64,000 bases of DNA from Prorocentrum cordatum. Its lineage: Eukaryota; Sar; Dinophyceae; Prorocentrales; Prorocentraceae. Shown in pieces: positions 34,985 through 45,117 of this stretch. The position numbers and the translations under genes are program-made. The notes under the pieces were generated by a model. The model had not been told where the DNA came from and searched no databases. It was given only the letters and a program-made list of their open reading frames with translations. The stretch is from the NCBI GenBank assembly GCA_963575745.1, contig CAUYUJ010020693.1, forward strand, positions 442,791 through 506,790. Reading direction: 5' to 3'. How positions within the stretch are numbered: the first letter of the stretch is position 1; the number at the start of each line of letters is the position of its first letter.

Positions 34985-35495
34985 GCACCCGTGAAACTCT
35001 TGCAATTCCTTGAATGTGCGCCGCGCTCAGACGAGAGAAACATTTTGAAAAGGAGTTGCACTCAATCCGTAAAACTCTTGCAATGTTTTCAACGAGTGTG
35101 CACGGCGCTAAGGCGAGGGCCACAATTTGAAAAGGAAGCGCCCTGAATCCGTCGAGGCCTTGCAACCTTGCAAACCGAAAATACGCCGCGCTAAGGCAAG
35201 AGCCACAGCTTGAAAAACACTCGCCCTCAATCCATGCAACTCTTGCATTTGTTTTAAACGAACGTGCGCAGCGCTCAGGCGAGAGCCACATTTCGAAAAC
35301 GACCCGCCCTCAATCCGTGAAGCTCTTGAACATTTTCAAAGCAGATGTGCACCGCGCTGAGGCGAGAGCCACATTCGAAAACGTCCCGCCCTCAATCCGT
35401 GAAGCTCTTGCAAATGCTGAAAAACGAATGTGCGCCGCGCTAGGGCGAAAACCACATTTTGAAATCGACCCGCCCTCCATCTGTGAAATCGTGGT
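34985..35495. repeat. 83-bp tandem repeat, about six copies
   Basis: The motif 'cgagagccacat' and its variants recur at 35032, 35114, 35197, 35280, 35363 and 35446, that is every 82 or 83 bp. Other shared parts are 'cgccctcaatccgt', 'aactcttgca' and 'tgtgc.ccgcgct'. The copies differ from each other by roughly 15-25 %. The period is not a multiple of three and stops occur in all frames, so it is not protein-coding. Confidence 0.9.
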
Positions 35496-35614
35496 CACAG
35501 TTTGGGTTTCAGAGTCATGAGTGATGAGGAAGTCTAAGGCGAAACGTCGGGCCCGCCCTCAAAAACTGGCCTCGGGGTGCGACAGGAAGAAAATATGTAT
35601 ATGGAAAAGGAATT

Positions 35615-35905
35615 GAGGAGGAGGAGGAGGGAGGAAAGAGGAGGAGGGGGGAGGAGGAGGGAGTAGGCAGAGGAGGAGGAAGGTAGGCGAGGAAAGAGGG
35701 AAAGGAGAGGAGGGGGGGGAAAGGAGGAGGAGTAGAGGAAGCAGGAGTGTGGAGAGGGGAGGCGCGAGAGGAGGAGGTAGCGAGGCGGAGGAGGACGTGG
35801 AGAGGAGGAGGGGACACCGGAGGAGCGAGGAAGAGGAGGAAAGGAGGGAGGGAGGGAAGAGGAGGAGGAGGAGGAGGAGGAGGATCAGAAAGAGGAGGCG
35901 GAGGA
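35615..35905. repeat. (GAG)n purine array
   Basis: GAG/AGG/GGAGG units on the plus strand. Confidence 0.9.
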
Positions 35906-36023
35906 GGAGGCGGCGGCGGCGGCTGTCCGCGGCCTCGCGGGCTGGGCCCTTGGTCAGCCGTGCGCAGAGGGGGGCACGTGGGAGGGCGGAGGGCTTCTCA
36001 GATAGAAACACCCCGCTTTCAAA

Positions 36024-36173
36024 GGCGGCCTAACCGACCCCTAGCAAACCATCCCTTTTTGTGACGCCCCCCGCGCCTCGCCCCAAGACGTATGCATGCG
36101 GCCGGAGGGGGGTTCGAAAGGTGATGAGGACGTCACGGAAAGGGGATGGTTTGCTGGGGGTCGGTTAGGCCGC
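36024..36173. mobile_element. Fold-back element (ctaaccgacccc arms)
   Basis: The left arm (about 36026-36066, 'ctaaccgacccctagcaaac') and the right arm (about 36130-36171, its complement 'gtttgctgggggtcggttag') pair over about 38 positions with few mismatches, loop about 65 bp. No coding capacity. Confidence 0.8.
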
Positions 36174-37081
36174 GCCCGAAGTTTCTTAGCAGGCGCGGGC
36201 CTTCTCTGTAGATGTAGGGCCGACGCCTTCCAAGAAACGGCCTCCTTCCAATAAGCCTCCCCCCTCCTGCGCCCTTGTGCGCGCCGCCAACTTGGGTTGC
36301 GACCCCGCGGATGCTCAAAGGAGGGAAGGTCACCCATGCGGATACCCTTGCCTCGTTTTAGCCGGGCCTCATGGGAGGCCCTCGTCGCCGCCGCTGGGCT
36401 CGCCTCGAACTTCTGTTCAGAGTGCACCCCAGGAGAAGCCCGCGGGCGAAGAACAGAAAAACAGATCCGTGCCCCCAGACCCCGAGGTGTCATGAACAGG
36501 ATCACGACAGGAGGTTTCTGCCCATCTTCGACATCTGGGGGCCCTCGCTGGGCCCGGGGACCGTCAAAGAACGCGACTCGGGATGAAGAACCAGTCCAGG
36601 GGAATCCATCGACATTTCCCGGGGCCGATGTTACCATGGCTTCGCGGTTTGGGTCCGCGGCCTCGCCGGCGGGGCCCCTGGGCCCGCGACCCCGCGGACA
36701 CGGGGCGTTCTGTTGCGCGGATGTTCCCCACAGGACAGCCGGTAGGTTCGCGTCGTGTCGACCGGCGGCGGCCCAGAGTCGGTCGATGTTGCACGATCGG
36801 ACGTTCGGAAACAGCCGATCGTTCAAGTTTTAACGATCCCCGCGGTGTCAGACACCCACGCCGAAGTCGACACGACGCGAAGCTGCCGTATCCCAGGGTC
36901 GCGACCCTGCGGATATACGGAGCGTTCTGTTTCGCGGATGCCCCGCGCGAAACGCACCCGTGCGGCCGCGCATCCTCGGCCACGCGCGGAGGGGGTATGG
37001 GGGAGGGGGTAAGGCGTCCCAGAAACACCCCTGCTTCTAGGAAGCCTTCCCCTCCCCCTAGCCCCACGCGCGCGCCGCCAG
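36174..37081. other. GC-rich non-coding DNA, repeat copies and probable intron end
   Basis: Contains a copy of dispersed family 3 (36320-36450) and a segment with 'ggcccggggaccgtcaaaga' also related to 60585-60640. The end (about 37040-37081) is a C-rich tract followed by 'cgcgccgccag', the putative acceptor of the exon at 37082. Confidence 0.45.
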
Positions 37082-37415
37082 CTTCCGCGGCATCGCCTGC
37101 CCCAGAAGCCGCGCCACGGGGGCGCGGATGCACGGATCTGCTCGCCGCCCGAGGCGCGGCGCGGCCGAGTTGCTTTGGGAGCTACAGCAGCTCAGCAGCA
37201 GCTCGGCAGCCGCTGCGCGCAGCGGCTGCCCGGGGCCGCTCGAGGCGCGCCCGGCGGCGCCGCTGCCCGCCGCGGCGGGGTGGCGGCTGGCCGGGGGCGT
37301 GCCGCTTCCTGGCGCAGAGGCCGTGGGGCGCGTGCTCGTGCGGTGGGGTTTCGAGCCCACCCCGCGGGGCGCCGCGGAGATGTGGCTGGCGGTCGCAGCC
37401 CACCTCCGGGAAGAG
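37082..37415 (+). CDS. Unrecognised GC-rich host exon
   Basis: From the 'gccgccag|' acceptor to an 'aagag|gt' donor one frame is open and protein-like. It holds AAELLWELQQL, a Ser/Ala linker, then GWRLAGGVPLPGAEAVGRVL and RWGFEPTPRGAAEMWLAVAA followed by HLREEV. The predicted amphipathic helices, GC-rich third positions and consistent splice borders support an exon. The family is not recognised, and the sequence directly downstream becomes CTC-rich intron-like DNA. Confidence 0.5.
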
Positions 37416-37429
37416 GTGGCGCGGCGCCC

Positions 37430-38060
37430 TCCTCCGCCTCCCTTCTGCTCCCGTCGTGTGTCCCGCGTCGTCCCTGGTCCCCGCCTCCCCCCCCCCTCTT
37501 ATCCTCCGTTCCCCCCCATCCCGTCCCGTGCCGCTCCCCACCGCAGGGCCTCGCCCCCCGCGCCCGGCATTCCTCTTCCTCCCCTGCCCTCACCTCTTCC
37601 CTTTCCGCTCGAGGCCCCGGCCCTATTGTGCCCTCTCGTGCTGGGTGCCTCCCTTTTCTCCCCTCTCGCCGCACGCCATGTGTGCCTCCTCATCCTCATC
37701 CTCCTCCTCCTCCCCTTCCTCCTCCTCCCTCCTCCTCCTCCCTTCCTCCTCCCTCTACCTCCCTCCCTCCTCCCTCCCCTTCTTCCTCCTCCTCCCTCCC
37801 TCCTCCTCCTCCCTCCTACTCCTCCTCCCCTCCTCGCACCTGTCGTCGTCGTCCTTCTCCTCCACCTCCTCCATCCCCTCCTCCTTTCCGTCCCGCCTCA
37901 TCCTCCTCCTCCTTCCTGCTCCTTCTCCTGCTTTACTTTTTACTTTTTTTTTTTCTTCTTTTTTCTTGGGTTCTTTCCTTTGTCTCCTCGCTGCTCCTCC
38001 TGCTCCTCCTCCTCCTCCTCCTCCTTCTCCTCCTCCCCCTCCTCCCTCTCCACTTCTTGA
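37430..38060. repeat. Pyrimidine-rich (CTC)n tract
   Basis: CCT/CTC runs interrupted by T-runs, typical of the introns of this region. The very long frame across it is an artefact. Confidence 0.85.
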
Positions 38061-38319
38061 CGCCGTCTCTTTCTATCACATGTGGCGCTCACCCATGGGC
38101 CGCGCACGCTCCAGCGCGAAGTTGCTTGCATGCCTGTACGATCACGTGTGCTGTTCTCTCTGGCGGCATGCTGCCTGCCACCACGCCCTCGCTCTGCCTC
38201 CCCCTCGGAGTGGGCATGCGCTGGGCGGGACGCGCCCCCGATTCTGGATCCGCCGCTGCGCCCTTTTGACGCCGACAGTGTGCACGTGCTCGTGCGTAGT
38301 TCGTTCCGTACGCACGTGG

Positions 38320-38535
38320 CGGGATGTTCCTGGCCAGTGTGGGGACAGCTCGCCCCCCCCCCCCCCCTGCCAGGACCCACACTCCCGACCTGGTGAGCCA
38401 GGGGTCCTCGTCGGGGGCGAGGGTGGTGGTTTTGGGTTCTCGGGGGCCACAGCAGGTCGGGAGTGTGGGTCCTGGCTGGGGGTGGGTGGGGGACTGTGGT
38501 GTGTCCGCACAGTAACAAACCTGACCAGTGAGAAT
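38320..38535. mobile_element. Fold-back element (ccaggacccacactcc arms)
   Basis: 38371-38393 ('aggacccacactcccgacct') pairs perfectly with about 38454-38476 ('aggtcgggagtgtgggtcct'). Pairing continues outward with gaps through the C-run on the left and the G-run on the right. Loop about 60 bp. Confidence 0.75.
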
Positions 38536-38869
38536 GTGGTGCCCCACCGTCGCGAGGCCTTGCTGGGCATGTGCGCGGCGTGTCGTCCACGTGGTGTCTG
38601 CGATGGCCATTTCTCACGTGTTCCTGGTGCTCCCATCCGTCTCGAATCCTTACTCGGCGCGTCGCTTCATATGCTCGCTGCCGTCGTCGACGTCCCCCTG
38701 TTTGCCCCCTCGTCGTCGTCGACCTCCTCTTCCTTCGACCGCCCGGCCCGAACGAGCCTTTGCGCACGCTGCCCCCGCCGAGCCGCCGGGATGTGATGTG
38801 ACCACGCCCTTTGGCCAGAGGCCAGTGCTGGAAACATGGCAGTTCCGCCCACCTTCCCTCTCGTTGTTT

Positions 38870-39007
38870 CTGTTTTTCTCTCTCTCTCTCTCTCTCTTTC
38901 ACTTGTTGTTGATAGTTCTCTTTCTATGTATAGAAATATGTCAATATGTATGCATGCAGCCATGTATGTGCTTATCATTTATATATATACACAGTCACAC
39001 ACATATC

Positions 39008-39039
<32 letters not shown>

Positions 39040-39050
39040 CAGATGTGTGC
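38870..39050. repeat. CT/TA/GA microsatellites
   Basis: Runs of CT (38876-38900), TA (38979-39017) and GA (39018-39040). Confidence 0.9.
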
Positions 39051-39364
39051 ATTCTTCATATGTGTTACAAGCCCCGCCCCCCCCCCCCCGCAAATAGGAA
39101 CCCCGGATCCGTGGCCCCAGGGGCCCCCTGGACACCGCTGCAGGAGACCTCCTAGGCTTTCGGGAACTCCTGGAAACACATGCTGTGCCTATGCAGCGGG
39201 CCCAGATCGGTCAGGAGGGCGGCCAAACAGCCCTCCGAGGGCTCCAAGAGTCCCCAGACACCCAGCAGATGTCCGAGGACGGCCTAAAGAGGACCCCCAA
39301 GAGGATTTGGAAACGCAGTGTGTGTGTGTACATATACACCTATACCGAGATCACATGTATAGAT

Positions 39365-39541
39365 GATACACACACATATATATATATATACACATACATA
39401 CATATATATATATGTATGTATGTGCATGTTTGTATGTATGTATGTATGGATGTATGTATGTATGTATGTATGTATGTATGTATGTATGTATGTATGTATG
39501 TATGTATATTTGTATACTTATATATATACATATTTATATAC

Positions 39542-39576
<35 letters not shown>

Positions 39577-39615
39577 CGATATGAGATCTATGGCATACGC
39601 GATATGATATAGGAT
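39365..39615. repeat. (TATG)n and (TA)n microsatellite
   Basis: The TATG/GTAT tract at 39412-39510 is followed by TA-rich DNA to about 39580. The poly-(MYVC) frame is an artefact. Confidence 0.95.
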
Positions 39616-42600
39616 ATATGAATTACCGGAGTTGCTTTAGCAAGATGTTGGGAATGATCTGTTCTTCGGCCTACCGGGCCACCGAGATCGCCCAGGAGAC
39701 CGAAAATCGCCCAAGATTATCCGAAAGGGCTTCCAGGCAGTCCAGGAGAGCCCCAAGACGGCACAGCAGGTATCCAAGATGGTCCGAAGAGAGCCCCATG
39801 ACGACCCGAGATGGCCCCGAGACGCCAACCGAAGCATTCCAAATCGTGACCCCGTCGTTAAGAGCCCGAGGAAGCCCCAAAAGGCCCCCAGAAGGCGCCC
39901 AGGAGGCCTCAAGAACCCCCCCCAAAACCCCGGAAACATTTGCGTGAGGCCCCCAAAACAGCTCTCCTCCAAGAGGATGGGGAAGAATTCGCAGGGTAGG
40001 GCGAGAAGGGGGAAGAGGAAAAGGAAATTGGAGGGAGGGACAAATAATGACTTGATTATCACGGCGATGTCGGCAATGGCAACAAGACGATATCGCGAAA
40101 TCATCTGCTTTACCTTCCTGCCCGTCCGCCTGCATGCCAAACTTTAAAGACCAACGTGCATGGCGCGAAGTGCCAATCCGGTCTTGTATGTAGATAATAT
40201 AGATAAATACATATGTACATATAGATATATGCATATAGGGGGCACGGCATTTTGTCTCGCGTTTTTGGTTTGAACATGATATTGTTTTTCATTGTGGCGC
40301 CCCAGAACCCTTTCGCAACCCCTCCCATCTTTCCCCCTAAATCCCCAGGCTCCGGGGAAAACCTCTTCCAACATCTCCGTTGAGGTGTTGCTATTGGGTT
40401 TTTGTTCGCGGGGGGGTGTCCCGGAGACCGGCTCCGCAGACAGAGTTGAGAGAAGACAGGGCAAAGCAGTGGGTTCAGCGCAGGCAGGAACCAGGGATAA
40501 AGTAGCATTGGGTCGAGGGGGCAGAGCCGCGAGTCAGGGAGTATAGAGCGCAGCGCAAAACGAAGCACGCGGGAAGCAGTGAGCATAACGTAGAGGGCAA
40601 GGTGTAGAGTGGCGAGGGTATAGAGTATATAGTGTAGAGAATTGAGAATGGATGGCACATTCTAGATGGGTAGGAAGATCGATTGAGAAGGTGGATTGTA
40701 GAGGGTAGAGACTACATAGACGAGAACGTAAGGTAGATAGTAGGTAGTCGCCAGCAGAGTGTGGTGAGGAGAGAACAGAAATTGTAGCGACAGCGGGGAG
40801 CCAAAAGCAATGCTTGCCAGGTTCAAATTGGCAAGTCATGAAATCCTTGGGGTATCCAGGGCATCGTCGGGGCAATATGGGCACAATGGAGATCTCCACC
40901 CCTCTCGTCCCCTCCCTTCTCCTCTCCTCCAGATTCTGGGCGATCTAGGAAGAGTTTTTTGTTGCGTAACTTCCAGGGTGCGCTCTCACGTGTCGTTCCT
41001 GATCAATCCGTGTCTGGAATTCAGGTCGTAATTCCCTACACGACGTTATGTGTGCTTACGCTGTCGGACCCCAATGTCATCATCCTCCCCGTCCCCCCTT
41101 CTGCCAATCCCTTCTGGCTGCAGGCGCTGGCCTTTCCAAGGTTTTGCCACTTGGTAGTTCGCCCTACTTGCGTTTCCAGACGGTGCGTCTTGTTGGTAAC
41201 AGCTTACTTCAGATGTTCGAAGGACAGTCGCCCACAGCCAAATCACCAGGGAACGGCACATTGCTTGGCAATCCGAATTGCATTCTTCTTGAGTGCTGCA
41301 GCGGTGCAGACGCCCCCAGGGCATCCCCACATAGTCTGGGTCAAACTGGTCGTATTGAGCATGGCAAGAGAGTGTCCGAGGTCAAGTCGTATCGCGTTCG
41401 ACACATCGCGGCAATTCCAGCGGAAGCGTGGGAAGCCGCTGTGCGGCACTACTGCACATGGTATTGCATTACTGCCAATGTGCGTTGACACTTGCAGTGC
41501 ATTCATTCATTAGTTCATGCGTGCTTCTATTTCCCCAGCCGCGCATCACGCCTACGAGGGGATACCTAACATTATCTTCGAAGTTCTAGCTACGCTGCAT
41601 CTTGGCTAGATGATCTTCTCGCCAGCAAGCCAGACTCGCATTCGGCATTTTCCGAGCTAGTGGTCCATCACCGTGGAGGAGGTGGAGGGCTGGGAATGAT
41701 GATGAGGAGGAGGAGGAGGAAGAGGAGGAGGAGGAGGAGGACCAGTCTGTGTTGTCCATCGGCAGTTGCGCCCAGAGTGTTGCCGGAGTTTTCTCTTCGA
41801 TTGCATTTCTGCTGCTTTGTCGGCCCCATTTGCAGGATGGTTTTCTGCTCGCTCTCTCGCCAGAAGCTCCATTTGCGAAGGGGGGTCCGTAAGTAAATGA
41901 TGCCAGCGCGCGGCTACCAGCAGTGGCTCTGTTCTGCGATTTCATGCGAACCCTACCCCTCTGGGCGAGTCGACGCTGTGGTATCAGACACTTCCGCTGG
42001 GGTTCATTTGGCTACAGACATCCGTCAAACTCTGAGCCCCAGTCGGTTGTTCGAACATCTGACCTGCAGGGGCAGGGTTCACGCGCCTTCGGCTAATCCC
42101 ACCATTGTGCCTGGTTTGTGGGTCGGAGTTCTCAGGGATGGTTCCTGGGGTCTCTTCGGGGCGCTCTCGGGGGCCTCTCGGGGGTCTCCGGTGAGCCTCT
42201 CGGGGGTCGGGCCCGAGGGCTCGAACCGCCCCTTCAAACTCCCCCGTGTGGGCCCCCGCTTGGAGCCGTGACCGCGCCCGCACTGTGACCTCTCCGATCT
42301 TCGCGCGTATCTCCCGGGTCCGCGCTGGGCCCCCCGAGCGGCGCCCTTCGCGTCGCCCCTGGCGCGCTCCGCGCGGCAGGGAGGGGGGTCCAGCGCCGTT
42401 CCAAGAGAGCCGTGCGGAGTTTCTGTCTGTGCAGTGTTGTGTTGGTCCTCTGGTGGTGGTCGCGATCCGCGGCGCTGGCGGGAGGGACGGGGAGGGAAGG
42501 GCAAGGTAGGGGGGACGGTGGCAAGGAGTGAGAGCGGTTCTGGCAAGCATCCGAGCGGTTTTGGGGAGGTTTGTCGGAGCGGTCCGTGATCCGATGTTGG

Positions 42601-43138
42601 GCTCGAAGAGACCAGTGAGGGGAAGTCGTGGAAGATAACGCACGTGACTCAGTTGACGCTGCGTGGATGAATCGCGTCAGCCCGAAGATGCGTAGCCAGC
42701 AATGCTGATATGCTGCTGAGGGACAGTGGTTGTGCAAAAGAGGGGTGAGGAGTATGACCACCAGGAGCATTGGAAGCGCAACGTTGGCGCTGTGATTAAA
42801 TCAGAGCTCGAGCGCATTGCTAACAAGGAGTGCCAACCAGCATGCTGACGCGTGATGCTCACACACGGCGTTTGAAGCGTGAGGTTGTTGCTCCCGTTCA
42901 GGAATCCAGGACCATCTTCGAATGTGGGCCCTGGGCTGAAGGGATGAGCATTGCTTCTTCTGGCTTCCCAGGGCCCAAACTCGGCGGCGAGCGAGTGGGG
43001 GGCAGTGAGAAGGAGAAGGCCTTATCAAGAAGGTTCGGAGGTCCCCCGGCCTTTGAGGAGTGTTCTAAGCCTTCCCCGAAGGCAGAAAACAAACTTCTCA
43101 GAAGGCGCGGGGTATTCAGAGAAGTCCCGCCGCTTTCT

Positions 43139-43139
<1 letters not shown>
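39616..43139. other. Long stretch without a recognised gene
   Basis: Composition is comparatively balanced. Present are a 'tcttggg'-type minisatellite relic on the opposite strand (about 39660-39960), a dispersed repeat (41981-42075), and a family 1 fold-back at 42266-42440. The segment 41040-41510 has fairly open frames but no convincing protein. Nothing else was identified. Confidence 0.4.
42266..42440. mobile_element. Fold-back element, family 1, diverged copy
   Basis: Shares the core 'cctggcgcgctccgcgcg' and 'gggaggggggtccagcgcc' with the copy at 4285-4480. Arms pair imperfectly ('gggtccgcgctgg' against 'ccagcgcc.t'). Confidence 0.7.
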
Positions 43140-43170
<31 letters not shown>

Positions 43171-43212
43171 CCAAGCGCTCCCGGGCGCTCCCCGGCGCTC
43201 CCAGGCGCTTCA
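43138..43212. repeat. 11-bp tandem repeat 'gcgctcccagg'
   Basis: Six to seven consecutive units with one-base variants. Confidence 0.9.
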
Positions 43213-43469
43213 CCCTGAGTCGTTTCCTGACAGTCCGGGGGCCCCGGGACGGCCCTGGGAGGCCCAAAACAACGAACAACCTCAGGACCCGCTTCCCTGA
43301 AAAGGCCTTCTCCTTCGCTCGCCGCCGACAAACCGAGCACCGTCCTCGGGCATCGTCCCAAGCTGCGCTCGCACGAGCCGCAGCTCACGTTCTCTCCCCC
43401 TTCGCCCCCCCGCGGCTCCTGCGCGCTGCCCCCCGCCCGGCTCCCAGCTGGTGCCTGCTTCGCTCAGCC

Positions 43470-44220
43470 CATGTGTTCATCTTCCTTCTCCCTCCTCCTC
43501 CTCCTCCTCCTCCTCCTCCTCCCTTCTCCCTCCTCCTCCCTCCTCCTCCTCCCTCCTCCTCCTCCTCCTCCTCCCTCCCCCTCCTACTCCTCCTCCTGCC
43601 CTCCTCACTCCTCTCCCCCTCCTCTTCATCCTCCTCTTGGCGCCTCCTGATCTCCATCATATCCCCCTCCCTTCCCCTCCTCCATGGCTCCTCCTCCTCC
43701 TCCTCCTCTGGCCCTGCGAGCCTCCTCTGCCTCCTACTCCTTCCTCAGTGGTGCCTGCTCGCTCAGCCCTTAGACCAGCTTCCGCCTGTTGGTGCCACCC
43801 TTGGGTTTCTCTCGTGGGCAGATATGTGTCCGCCGTCGTTAGCCCGCAGCCGCGCCTGTTCGGCGGCGCGAGTGAACTTTCCGCCCCCCTTCTTCTTGCC
43901 CCCCCCTTCGAAGGGGGAGCAGGAAGAAAGGTGGGCAGGAGGAAGGGGCATCGGAATATTGGAGGGAGGGGGACGGAAGTTCCCTCCCCTTCCCTCATAG
44001 TATTCCGATCCTCCTTCCCTTCCATCCGTCCCCCCCTTCCTCCCTTCCATCTACTTCCCCTCGCCCCCTGTCCCCCCACCTCCCCCAAACTCCCCCGTGC
44101 CATCCCCACCCAGCTCTTTCCTCCTTGTTCTCGCCCTCTGCTCGATTCCACACTCCTCCAGATCCCCCCCCCTCCCTCATTCTATCCCTCCCCCCCGTCC
44201 CTCATTTTCGTGCTCCTGCC
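43470..44220. repeat. Pyrimidine-rich tract at the retrotransposon insertion site
   Basis: CTC/CCT-rich DNA with shorter mixed segments, including a tail of C/T runs (44000-44220). The same kind of sequence resumes at 60202, so the retrotransposon landed inside a pyrimidine-rich array. No gene. Confidence 0.75.
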
Positions 44221-44225
44221 CCTCG
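44221..44225. repeat. 5-bp target-site duplication, left
   Basis: CCTCG, identical to 60202-60206. Five bases is a normal target duplication for Copia integrases. Other placements of the LTR borders give no duplication. Confidence 0.8.
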
Positions 44226-44477
44226 ACTTTAAGGGTAGCTCTTTGGGAGATGTTACAGTATCGGGAGCATAGCTCGCGCGCCGCTGCCTTGGGCTCAAGG
44301 CACGCGCGCCCTATTTGCCCGGACACCGCGAGTGTTCGCTATGTGCTGGAAAGATCATTACATCGATCTTATCCTATCTTACCCATCCACCCCTCATACT
44401 GTACCTTCACAGCAGAGCGATGGATGCAATTTGCCAGGCTATATGCCCCATTTGAGTTACCAGGCTCACTTTCGACT
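44226..44477 (+). repeat. 5' LTR
   Basis: 252 bp, matching 59950-60201 with one substitution (T at about 44359, C at about 60083). It begins ACTTTAAGGG and ends TTTCGACT rather than the usual TG...CA. A strong hairpin is present: ccttg (44287-44291) pairs with caagg (44296-44300), enclosed by complementary cgcgcg runs (44275-44280 and 44303-44308). An ATG at 44341 starts the Gag frame inside the LTR. I could not identify a TATA box or a convincing tRNA primer site downstream. Confidence 0.9.
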
Positions 44478-45117
44478 TTGTAGCGGAGCTGGCCGCACTC
44501 TCGTGTGGTCAGTTCTTGCTCTTCTCAGCCTCATATTCTTCGGCACGATCTTCGTGACCACCTACCACCCTGCGCCACCACTCCCAGTACGTTTACGAGG
44601 ATCTATTCAAGAGCAAGAAGCAACACGAGAGGTACGACGTCTAGACGACCAGATTGGTACCATATGCGCTTCATCACTGCGTTACCACCAACCGCTCGGC
44701 AACGAGCTAACAGCGCAATACTTGAAGCAGAGGCGGGGAGACCCGCCAGATAGAGCGCCTCGAAGATTCGACAATGCGCTACCCCAGCGCGGCAACGCGC
44801 ATAATAACCGTCCTTCTCTACACATTCTCGGGCTAGTCGTTTTCGCTATTATACGGTTCGCGCTGGGGGCAGCAATCGGACGCATGCGTCGTGGAGAAAA
44901 CAGCACCGATGGGCAAACACGTGGCCCATATTGGGACCCTCAAGGTAATGTACCTTTTCGCGAGTACATTTACGAGGTCAACGCATGGCTCAACGTTACA
45001 AGCGGGCGTATGACGCCACAGGCCCAAGCGGCCGCAATACAGCGCGGCCTAGGTGGCCTAGCGAGGACACTCGCCATGAGGGTACCGCCTGACATTATAT
45101 ATAAACTATGGTGCTGA
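44341..45117 (+). CDS. Gag, N-terminal part (frame 1)
   Basis: The ATG at 44341 lies in the LTR. The first 45 residues are LTR-derived, so the true start may be different. Residues about 53-75 and 160-180 are strongly hydrophobic and look like two membrane segments, which is unusual for a Gag. From residue ~200 the sequence has the Copia Gag pattern (FREYIYEVNAWLNVTSGRMT, then QAAAIQRGLGGLARTLA). The frame stops at 45115-45117, in the middle of that conserved domain. The other half continues in frame 2, which is open from 45080. Gag forms the virus-like particle. Confidence 0.7.
   Translation: MCWKDHYIDLILSYPSTPHTVPSQQSDGCNLPGYMPHLSYQAHFRLCSGAGRTLVWSVLALLSLIFFGTIFVTTYHPAPPLPVRLRGSIQEQEATREVRRLDDQIGTICASSLRYHQPLGNELTAQYLKQRRGDPPDRAPRRFDNALPQRGNAHNNRPSLHILGLVVFAIIRFALGAAIGRMRRGENSTDGQTRGPYWDPQGNVPFREYIYEVNAWLNVTSGRMTPQAQAAAIQRGLGGLARTLAMRVPPDIIYKLWC
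45080..45114 (+). other. Gag frame-change window
   Basis: Both frame 1 and frame 2 are open only between 45080 and 45114, so the switch must occur here. The protein pattern places it at 'attatatataaac' (45094-45106). Removing one base there would join VPPDII to YGADIDGV. The TA-repeat context is prone to indels. It could be a mutation of this copy, an assembly error, or a +1 recoding site. Confidence 0.65.

Noticed and set aside
44251-44257. TGTTACA inside the LTR considered as the true LTR start
   Set aside because: The preceding 25 bases are also identical at both ends of the element, and only the start at 44226 gives a perfect target duplication.
44281-44300. Possible second spliced-leader-like sequence in the LTR (ends GGGCTCAAG)
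   Set aside because: Only the last eight bases match well. The rest needs substitutions and a two-base gap, and the segment is better explained by the LTR hairpin.
44478-44500. tRNA primer-binding site after the 5' LTR
   Set aside because: A TGG occurs at about 44490, but no convincing complementarity to a tRNA 3' end could be assigned, so none is annotated.
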